From positions 89,501 to 153,500 of the forward strand of contig CAJNDS010002263.1 of NCBI GenBank assembly GCA_905221605.1: DNA of 64,000 nt, in the 5' to 3' direction. The notes under the pieces are model-generated. The model searched no databases. It had not been told where the DNA came from and saw nothing but the letters and a program-made list of their open reading frames with translations. Both the position numbers and the translations under genes were made by a program. The DNA comes from Symbiodinium natans. Lineage: Eukaryota; Sar; Dinophyceae; Suessiales; Symbiodiniaceae. The first letter of the stretch is position 1. Each line of letters begins with the position of its first letter. This document shows, piece by piece, positions 56,282-64,000 of the stretch.

Positions 56282-58599
56282 AAGAGCCTGATCTGAGCCT
56301 GCGTGAAGCTGTCCGCAGAGCTGAGGTTGAGATTGAGCTGGCCCAAACTGCCCGTGCCAATCAAGAAGAAGCGGACCAGCGCCGTCGAATCTCTGATTGG
56401 AAGCGCAATCTGGTTAATGGGGGCTTGAAGAGTATCAGCAAGTGGGTTCGCGCTAAAGAGCTGCCACAGGTTGCTGTCAATGTCACTCAGAACGGCTCGG
56501 TTGCACAGGATGACACTGCTGCTGCGGAGATGATACGCAAACACTGGGCTCAGGTACAGCGAGACCAAGCCCGCTGCTCCAAGCATACTAGTGAGGAGGT
56601 CGCTGAAACATTGCTGCAGGGGTTTGGTAAATCCCTTGTTAAAGAGCAGAGCTCGCCACATTCGTGGGCTGAACCGACAGTTGCTCACCTCACCAGTGCT
56701 GTCCGGCGAAGTTCAGGGTCGGCCGGCCCAGACTCGTGGACAGGAGATGAGCTTAGCAACGCGCCTGATGCATGCATCTGCCTCTTCCACCGGTTGTCTC
56801 AAAGATGGGGAGTTGCGGCTCAGGTGCCAACTCAGCTTGAGGAAGGTAGACAAGTGAATCTGCCCAAACCTCACAAGGTGTATGACGCGGCTTACATCAA
56901 AGCAGCAGACACGCGACCCATCACGGTGCTCTCAGTGTGGTGGAGAGCATATGCAACTGCGTGGGCTACTAGCCCATCCCTCAAACAGTGGTTAGCAAAG
57001 CAGGTTGCTCCTGAAGTCTGCGGACTGGCAGACCGCGCAGGATGTGAAGAATCTGGCGCGATGCTTCAAGATCATTTGGTAAAAGTCAAAGGTGTCTTGG
57101 TCTCTCTAGACTACAGTCAATGCTTTGACCGGCTCGACCCAGCGGCTACTGCGTTGCTGCTCCAAGAGCTCCATTGGCCTAGCAGCCTCGTTAACGCCAT
57201 GCTCGCGGTTTGGGGTAAAGGCCATAGATGGATCCAATGGGGTGGTCATACTCACCCTGTTCCCCTGAAGTGCCAAGCTGCGCCTCAAGGCTGCCCGTTG
57301 GCCCCAGCCATTTTGAGCATTTGGCTTTCTAGCGGAGTTGCCAATGTGTACCAAAGGTTGCGTGATCAAGGATATGCTGAGCGACACCTTGATAAATCCT
57401 TGACCAGAACGTATATGGATGATCGCACCTTTGTCTGCCCTACCTGGCCTGATGCCAGGGACCGTGCAAATGCGTGGTTTTCATTCTCTAGCCAAGTGAA
57501 TCTGAGAGAAAATGAAGACAAAGCCCAAGCTTGTGGCAAAACTAGGCACAACCAGCTACTGGTGCAAAAGCACAGGCCCGAATGGACCAAGCAGATGCCG
57601 AAAGTCCTTGGCATCACTTCGGTCACCCGACCTAGGAAAGAAGCCGAGAGTGAAAGCCAACGTTTAAACAAAGGCCATCGCAGGTTGCATCTCCTTTCGT
57701 GCCTGAAGCTCCCGTTTGAACAGTTCTTGCCCTGCTATCGTGCCCTTGTCCTCCCTGTTGTGACTTACGGGTGGATCGGCAAGCTTCCGGGCCGCACCCG
57801 CTCCAATGCGATCTTCACGGATCTCTCCACTGCCATGGGCACGCTGCGGTTAGCCAATGGCCGCCTTCGAGAGGTAGTTTACGGTGCAAATACTCATCTC
57901 GACGCTGTTCTTGGCCAGAGACTTTTTGCAAGGGTCTCTAAGCTCAAAGCAAAAATTGCGCTGACTTGGACCAATGATGCATATACTTCGATCGGCCAAC
58001 CAAGGCGCTGGTTGGCAAAATGTGGCTGGGTGCCTGATGGGCCCTGGAAATGGAAGGCAGGCGCAGAGAAGCTCCAAGTGGTTCAAGACGGCAACCCAGT
58101 TGGAGTGGAGAAGCAGAAGCACAATATACGGCACCGCTGGAGACATGAGAATCTCTTCAGATGGGCTGCTGGCCGTAGACATGAAGCAGCAGCGCTGCGT
58201 GGCACGCTTCCTGCAGAACAGATAGTGCAAGAGTTGCGCTCAACAAACCTGGAATGGATCAGAAAGCAGACCAGCGCAAATGCAGAATCTCGCAGTGTCC
58301 TGTTGGGCACGGTAGCGTCCTTTGCTTGGCTTGCAAAGGCTAAAGGACAGAGTGACCGCGAAAGCCATGCCCATGCTTGTGCCTGGTGCAACAGGAGTCT
58401 TGGAGACTGGTTGCATCTAGCGTGGGAATGCCCTGAAGCGCCTAGCCGAGCTACGCGCCCAGCTAAACCCAGAAGATGGCTTCAAGCTCGCTTTGGGTGG
58501 CCTGCACTGAGACAAAACAGTCAGGATGCGTGGAGAATCCTACAGCATCTAGCCAGTACTGTCACTGAGTTGTGGCGATTTCGCCACGGTCGGAATTAA
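56282..58599 (+). CDS. LINE reverse transcriptase with C-terminal CCHC knuckle
   Basis: A continuous frame-1 reading of more than 770 codons, ending TAA at 58597-58599; the longest part starts at a TTG at 56425, numbered as residue 1 here. RT motifs: TRPITVLSVWWR before motif A, motif A LVSLDYSQCFD (Asp229), motif B QAAPQGCPLAP (284-294), motif C YMDD (330-333). The two catalytic Asp of motif C and the Asp of motif A are intact. A thumb region follows, and then a knuckle C-x2-C-x7-H-x4-C (Cys652, Cys655, His663, Cys668) as in many LINE C-termini. The enzyme copies element RNA at a nicked chromosomal site. YMDD in place of the more usual YADD or FADD of LINEs is notable. The RT itself looks intact although the upstream domains are broken. 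Confidence 0.88.
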
Positions 58600-59105
58600 G
58601 AGGATGGTGTTTTCATGCTTGATTCCCTAGAGTTTAGCCACTGTGCCGCAATCTTTCTTTTGCCATGCATCCCTGCCGAGCTTGCTTCAGATCCAGGCTT
58701 TCTCACTTGCCTAGCACTTATCTGCCGCGCTTGCTTCGTACTGTGGAGACACCCTTGTCTTCTGCGCCAACTTGTGTGAGCATACTTCACTTTATGTGAG
58801 CAGCATGCCTTTAGGCGTGCAAGCATTCTTTCTTGAGCTCTGTGGAGAAGTTCTACTTCTCCGCCGCTGGCTGTGCTTGCAATTCAAGGGCAAGTACAGT
58901 TCAACACAATTCGGGCTGTTGTCTGAGTTTAGGCCTAAACCCTAAAAGGACAAGGTTTGGGTGGCTTTGCCGCCTGGGACGGCGTGGGGTGGGAGAAAAG
59001 TGTTAGACGGCCCTCCACAATCGGGCCAAAACTGCTCTTCGCACCTCACGAAGCTTTCGAGCTTGGTCCGAAACCTAACCTTCACAGCATCTACGCCCTA
59101 TCACA

Positions 59106-59210
59106 GCAAACCCTAAACCCTAAACCCTAAACCCTAAACCCTAAACCCTAAACCCTAAACCCTAAACCCTAAACCCTAAACCCTAAACCCTAAACCCTAA
59201 ACCCTAAACT
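59106..59210. repeat. Pure CCCTAAA array, about 14 units
   Basis: Fourteen perfect seven-base units, the cleanest telomere-type array in the window. It is internal, with unique sequence on both sides. Between the LINE (58930) and this array I see only degenerate repeat and no exon. Confidence 0.97.
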
Positions 59211-59243
59211 ACCAGTCATATGAGTGGCAGTGGCGTTGGATAG

Positions 59244-60875
59244 GCAGGGCAGGGGCGATAATGACACAGACCTTCTGCGGAAGGGGACTACACAGTCCAC
59301 CACGCACCAATGCTTGCGCGTCTTTCCTCCGGTAACCTCGACTTGACCCTGCGGATGCGGGCGCTGGATGTGCGTGCAGTGCGGGTGGCGAAACCCTAAA
59401 CCCTAAAACCTTAAACCCTAAACCCTAAACCCTAAACCCTAAACCCTAAACCCTAAACCCTAAACCCGGAACGTCGTCGAAACGGATGTCGTGAGTGTCA
59501 CAGCCCACCAGAGAACCTTCCGACCGATGCCTTGCCGGCCGTGTGCGAGTGTGATCAGTCGAAACCCTGAACCCTAAACCCTAAACCCCAAACCCTAAAC
59601 CCCAAACCCCAAACCCCAAACCCCAAACCCCAAACCCTAAACCCTAAACCCTAAACCCTAAACCCTAAAGGGCCACTCTGAAGAAGGTGCCAGGTGCCGG
59701 TCCTGCCGGCCTTCAGCTGTCGGGACCTGCAGCCCTGGAGTGGCTTTCTGGACTCGGCTTTTGGGGGGACATGCTTTGGGATGTAGGGTTTAGGGTTTAG
59801 GGTTCAGGGTTTAGGGTTTAGGGTTTAGGGTTTAGGGTTCACGTTGGCATGTTCCCTCTAACAGTCTTTAGTAGGGATTATAATCGCCCTTTTTGGGGTT
59901 TAGGGTTTAGGGGTTGAACTGGTTCAAAAGGGTTTAGGGTTCAGGGCTTTGGGGGTTTTTTATGGCTTTTGGGATTGGGGGCTTAGGGGCGTTCAGGGCC
60001 TTGCGGGGGTTTCGGCTAGAGGAGGGGGTCCCCTAAAATCACTACGTGCTGATGAAAAGAACCGCCGCCCCTAACAAGCTCCTAAGGTAGAACCATCCAT
60101 CTTTCTCTTGCTTGGGGCTTGGATGCGTGGACGGTTGGGGGGGGGGGGTGTGAGAAAGCACCGCAGGACCATAAGCACATCTAAACCCCTCTGTAAACCC
60201 CTCTGTGAGCCTCAGTGAACCTACCTGCCGTCTCTTTGCGCGCAGGAGCGGCTGGAGCGCAATGCCGCACAAGGTCAGAGTCCAAATCTTACACGACAAA
60301 GCCTGGCAAACCCCAAACCCCTACACCCTAAACCCTTAAGCCCCTACACCCGAAACCCTTATACCCCTACACCCTAAACCCACCCTGGAGTGTGGCTGGT
60401 TTATTGGCGGGTGGCCCCCCCCCCCCCCCCCCTCCACAGTGAGAGTCTCACCGGCCCCGAAACCCGAAACCCCACACTGAACCCCACACCCTAAACCCAA
60501 TCCCCAAACCCAAACCGGAAGCGGGGAAAAGCTCGAAACCCAGGAACGGGCGGGCTTTCCACTGCAAATTAGGGAGTTTCGGATTTCCGTTTCTGCCCTG
60601 GGAGGTCATAGCTGTTTGTTTTTTCAGGTTTACCCTAACCCTAACCCTCAGCCCATAACCCTAGGTTCAGAGCAGTCAGGCGCAACATGCAAGCCTGGTG
60701 TAAAGAAAAAGGGTTTGGGTTCGGGAGGGAACTGTGACTCCAAACCCCCAAGCCAGAAACCTTAAGCCCTACCTAGAGCTGTACGGAAAAGAGGCTTTCC
60801 CTTGGATATGGAGTTGCTTCAGACGGCGGACGACCTGGTCGTCCGCTTCCAGGCCAAACCTGGAGAGGCCCGACG
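59244..60875 (+). CDS. Exons of an unrecognised soluble protein
   Basis: Candidate exons: 59244-59331 (DTDLLRKGTTQSTTHQCLRV; donor GTAACC), 59694-59756 (VPVLPAFSCRDLQPWSGFLD; GC donor), 60246-60273 (ERLERNAAQ plus one base; good pyrimidine tract; donor GTCAGA) and 60794-60875 (FPLDMELLQTADDLVVRFQA; donor GTTTAGGG). The last three join in phase and give ...ERLERNAAQGFPLDMELL..., which is the main support. A possible extra exon lies near 59517-59553. The second and fourth exons sit between CCCTAAA-type and TTTAGGG-type sequence. I recognise no domain; the last exon reads as an amphipathic helix followed by a strand. It may belong to the same gene as the membrane exons from 61.9 kb. Confidence 0.42.
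59391..59838. repeat. CCCTAAA arrays followed by a TTTAGGG array
   Basis: CCCTAAA units at 59391-59466 and 59565-59670 (the middle part mutated to CCCCAAA), then exon 59694-59756, then TTTAGGG units at 59787-59838. The switch of repeat strand occurs exactly across the exon. Confidence 0.9.
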
Positions 60876-61115
60876 GTTTAGGGTTTAGGGTTTAGAGTTT
60901 AGGGTTTAGGGACATCCTAACCATTCCCGGCCGACTCCTCAAGTGCCGATGCAAAAGGGCTTGGGGACCATCCAGCAGCTTGACATAGGAAGAGCAAGAT
61001 CATGGGAAGGTCCATTGTTAGGCCCTTGCAGGGGTGGGGGGTGGGGCTCCCGTTTGCGCCATCTTTTTTTGGGCTGGGGGGGGGGGGGGGGTTTCGAACC
61101 ATAAACCCTAAACCA

Positions 61116-61190
61116 GGTCCCTGAATCCCTTTACCCGAATCCCTGGGGCAACAAAAACCCTGGGGATTCGGGTAAAAGGATTCAGGGACC
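61116..61190. repeat. Near-perfect 28-bp inverted repeat (hairpin)
   Basis: Left arm 61116-61143, right arm 61163-61190, 27 of 28 bases complementary, 19-base loop. Outside the arms, CCCTAAACCA (61105-61114) can also pair with TGGTTTAGGG (61204-61213) after an 11-base bulge on the right. It lies in the 60876-61960 stretch, where I support no firm exon; weak candidates are at 60949-60975 and 61387-61429. Confidence 0.95.
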
Positions 61191-61961
61191 CTGATTTTCA
61201 GCTGGTTTAGGGTGTTGAGATCTGGCGATCTTCAGAATTGACCTTTCCGTGCCTCGTCTTACGGTTAAGGGTTGAGGGCTAAGGGTTGAGGGTTTACGGT
61301 TTAGGGTTGAGGGTTAAGGAGGGTTTAGGGCTAAGGGTTGAGGCTTGAGGGCTGAGTGTTAAGCGCAGAAGTACCGGAGCACACCCAGTCCGCAGGGACC
61401 ATGTCGAGTCGGAAATGCTGCTGGCGACGGTTTGCTTCAGAACCCCCCCCCCCTAAAAGTGCCCAAGATACCAATCCCTATATCTTTTGGGGAGGAATCC
61501 CTTCGGCGTGTTCTTCAGCAAATAGTAGGCCCGGCTCGTGCTTCAGCAGTATCATGTGGACGTTTTCATTGCGTATATATGGGTCCCTATATAGTTCGGC
61601 ACCCTGAGAAAAAAAGGAGCTCTAATTCAAAGAACTACCCATATGTCTATGTAGTACAGAAAGCTTGGCCATGAATTCTGTAGCCTAGTGCCGCTGAACC
61701 TCAGTCGACCGGTTTGCGGACCCCTAAAAAAACCGGAGATAACACCAGCAACCGAAGATAAAACCCTAAAGCCCAAAACCTAAATCCTAAACCCTGGACG
61801 CTATGCAATTCCCAAGGCCCCCAGACCATAAACCCTAAACCCTTCAACGAACTGCCCAGAAGACCATAAACCCTAAACCCAAAACCCTAAACCCTAACCC
61901 TAAACCCTCAACCTCTTTGGAATAAAGAAGACGGTGCCCCCCAGAGGCGCATCCCCCAGAG

Positions 61962-62783
61962 GGCTTCTTCAACTACATCTGCGGCCTGCAGGAGCCGCTT
62001 GGGCTCTTGGTTTCGTTTGGTTTTGTAGGGGTGGGCTTAGGGTTTAGGGTTTAGGGTTTGGGGTTTAGGGTTTAGGGTTTAGGGTTTAGGGTTTAGGGTT
62101 TAGGGCATTTTGGGGGGTGGGAGGGCTGACTTCGGTGAGGAAAAGTGCCTTCTTGACGCTGTTGGGCTGCTGCCCTTGATCAGAGTCTGGGTCAAACATC
62201 ATGGTCCTCATGGTCGTCGTCATCAACCTCACCATCCTCACCCTCACCCTTGTGTCATTAACCTCATTGTACGGGGTGGGGCCGCGATGGGTTGGGATTG
62301 TAGGGTGCAGGGCCAAAAACCTTGAAGAGCGGGTCGTGAAAAGTCACTGAGCGCCTGAGAGTGAGAGAGAAAGAGGCCCGAGCAGCACAAGCACCCTTCT
62401 CATCTCAGCAGCATCCAGGATCAAGGAATCCAATGGACAAAGAGACCCTGCATCGCAAGAGCCGGAATCGGAGTTACATACGGTGTGAAAACTTAAGCTT
62501 TGCCAACGCTTCTGCGGATTTAGCCGAGGGGGAATGGGGGAACGAACAATGCTGGACGGTTTGAGCAGCCGTCTCACGACGGCACAGGAACTCGCGCGAG
62601 GAGTCCCCTGGGCCCCCCAAGCCGTGAAGAAGAAGGAGAGAGCGAGAGAGAGAACGGGCGTGCATTGTGCGCGGAGGGCGCGTCAGCGTCCTTCATGCCC
62701 CGAAGAAGAAGAAGAAGAAGAAGAAGAAGAAGAAGAAGAAGAAGAAGAAGAAGAAGAAGAGGAAGAGAGAGAGAGAGAGAAAT

Positions 62784-62815
<32 letters not shown>

Positions 62816-63982
62816 CGAGTGAGAGAGGCAGAGGGGTTTTACGACCTCTTCAGATGGGCTGTGAGGGTTCAGCTATTTGCAGGTTCTTGGGTTCTCAAAC
62901 TTCTCGCACTTCGTACTGCGAGCCTTTCCACCGTGTGCAAGCTTCTTCGTCCCCGGCCCTGAACCCAAACCCTAAACCCAGTGTGGTTGCGAGGCTGCTA
63001 GGCAGGTGGCAGGTGGCAAAAAACCCTAACCCTGAGCCCTGAACCAAACCCCCTACAGGTTAAGGGTTAAGGGTTTAGGGTTAAGCCTCCATAGCACGGC
63101 CACCCTCAGCTTCAAACCCCATAAACCCTTCAAACATCGAACAAATGCCAAGGTGGCCGCTGCCCAACCAGCTCCCGGGCTTCTGACTAGCTTAGAGTTT
63201 GGGGCTCTTCTGTGGGCGACTGTGAGATTCCCACATTGGGGTTTAACAAATCCTATAAGAATATTCTTCAGGGAGGTTGCGAAGGGCCTCTGACCCAGGT
63301 TCTGCCTCTTCGGCTACGTCAGCGCCCTCTTCGTCCGAGCACGGCATCTGATGCTGGAGCCGGGGGAGCGGGAGACTGCCAACGCGGCCTTGGCCTTACA
63401 CAGATGTGCATGGGCGCGCTTGGGAATCAAAGGGGAAATCGCAGGGGAACCCTTCTGGGCAGCCCAGATGATCTCAACCCTGTAGAACCATCATGAAGCC
63501 TCATGTCAGCCCTGAGGTTCATTGAAGCTCTAGAGTTTTCGGGGTTGAGTGGGGTCTGTCGTCTCTGTGCGCACACAAAACCCGCCACAGCTCGAGTTCT
63601 GCTGCTGGGCAGGCCCAACCGCTCCTTTGTTGGGTTCCGTTTTAGGGTCTTCATACAGCGCTTTGGCATCCCTCAGGATTTGTCCTATGCCGAGCCGATC
63701 TTAGGAAAAGAGAAGCTTGGCCAAGGCAGGGGGATGTTGAGTTGTTCGCTTCCGCGCGCATGGGGTGTCTCTTCAGGGGAAAAGCTGGGGCTTACGACCC
63801 CGGTGACCGAGATCTGTGCAAGAAGGCTTCGCTTCCGCAGCGCGAAGCCCTGAACGCAAAACCCTCCGCAACAAAGGATCAGTCTGGACTTTCTAGACTC
63901 GTCCCCCTGGCCTGTGTCCATCCTCGACATCTTCCTGCGGCTGGTTGGCAGAGATGCTGGGGCTTGGGGATCGGAGTTTGGG
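61962..63982 (+). CDS. Exons of an unrecognised membrane protein
   Basis: Exon 61962-62019 (GFFNYICGLQEPLGLLVSF) ends in phase 1 at donor GTTTTG. Exon 62184-62275 begins in phase 1 and gives a strong transmembrane helix (MVLMVVVINLTILTLTLV), donor GTGGGG; the codons are G/C-ending, as in the channel. Candidate 62419-62482 (IQWTKRPCIARAGIGV) may follow. Exon 63299-63441 or beyond (FCLFGYVSALFVRARHLMLE, then RETANAALALHRCAWARLGI) is open to a stop at 63485, or splices earlier at a GC. Exon 63883-63982 (LDFLDSSPWPVSILDIFLRL) runs to the end of the window. Two or three hydrophobic segments suggest an integral membrane protein, but no family is recognised. The gene probably continues beyond the window. 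The acidic minus-strand frame opposite 62184-62275 is taken as a shadow. Confidence 0.45.
62036..62105. repeat. TTTAGGG array after an exon
   Basis: Ten near-perfect TTTAGGG units starting 17 bases after the donor of exon 61962-62019. C-rich CCCTAAA units lie before that exon at 61760-61915. Confidence 0.95.
62704..62820. repeat. GAA and GA microsatellites
   Basis: About 19 GAA triplets (62704-62760) pass into GA dinucleotides (62767-62820). The Glu/Arg repeats readable from them are not supported as protein. Confidence 0.95.
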
Positions 63983-64000
63983 GTAGGGCAGTGAGGGTTC

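Larger units (their letters stand above)
52800..58930 (+). mobile_element. Non-LTR (LINE-type) retrotransposon, frame-disrupted copy
   Basis: Order on the plus strand: a 5' region with two copies of a 38-bp word (CACGGTTCTGACTTCT, at about 52821 and 52859) and an A-rich degenerate repeat (52918-53025); a Ser/Pro-rich segment; two C2H2-like fingers; 2A-like motifs; an APE-type endonuclease; a reverse transcriptase; a terminal CCHC knuckle; then about 330 bases of 3' sequence until telomere-like repeats resume at about 58930. No long terminal repeats are visible. Outer ends are estimates: I see no target-site duplication and no poly-A tail. The reading frame changes several times, so this copy is probably inactive unless some shifts are sequencing errors. 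LINEs of this kind are common in dinoflagellates (established knowledge). Confidence 0.8.

Noticed and set aside
59106-59210. Chromosome end (true telomere)
   Set aside because: The array is short and flanked by unique and coding sequence on both sides, so it is interstitial.

Overview
The window looks like nuclear DNA of a dinoflagellate, most likely of the Suessiales type (Symbiodiniaceae or Polarella). Evidence: many degenerate Arabidopsis-type telomere-like repeats (TTTAGGG/CCCTAAA) scattered through introns and spacers; genes cut into short exons with GT and frequent GC donors; a large cyclic-nucleotide-binding-domain (CNBD) cation channel of the kind expanded in these algae; a degenerate LINE-type retroelement with 2A-like motifs; and no bacterial operon structure. 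The species cannot be named from the sequence alone. Exon borders were set by hand from splice signals, codon phase and protein pattern, so they are models and not transcript-proven.

Layout. 0.3-1.8 kb: small exons of an unrecognised plus-strand gene. 2.79-4.19 kb: an intronless major-facilitator transporter resembling MFSD8/SPX-MFS vacuolar carriers. 4.8-14.7 kb: one plus-strand channel gene in about 20 exons (voltage sensor, pore, C-linker, CNBD, tail); most neighbouring exons join in phase, and five of the fourteen best-defined introns use GC donors. 15.0-15.5 kb: microsatellites and a MITE-like inverted repeat. 15.5-50.2 kb: a long gene-poor tract almost free of telomere-like repeats, made of old direct duplications (17.9-22.7, 20.8/40.6, 26.6-27.2, 45.7-47.3, 49.8-50.2 kb). 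The only convincing exons in it (28.38-28.70 kb) sit in its main island of TTTAGGG. 50.6-51.1 kb: first exons of a gene with a signal peptide. 52.5-52.8 kb: a minus-strand cysteine-rich secreted-type reading frame. About 52.8-58.9 kb: a frame-broken LINE (zinc fingers, endonuclease, reverse transcriptase). 59.1-64 kb: telomere-like arrays enclosing exons of one or two plus-strand genes, the second encoding membrane segments.

The main structural observation is that exons in the telomere-repeat territories tend to lie between an upstream CCCTAAA-type block and a downstream TTTAGGG-type block. Introns therefore often start G-rich and end C-rich, and could fold on themselves and bring their splice sites together. 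The channel and transporter are probably unrelated neighbours; nothing here indicates an operon-like or pathway cluster.
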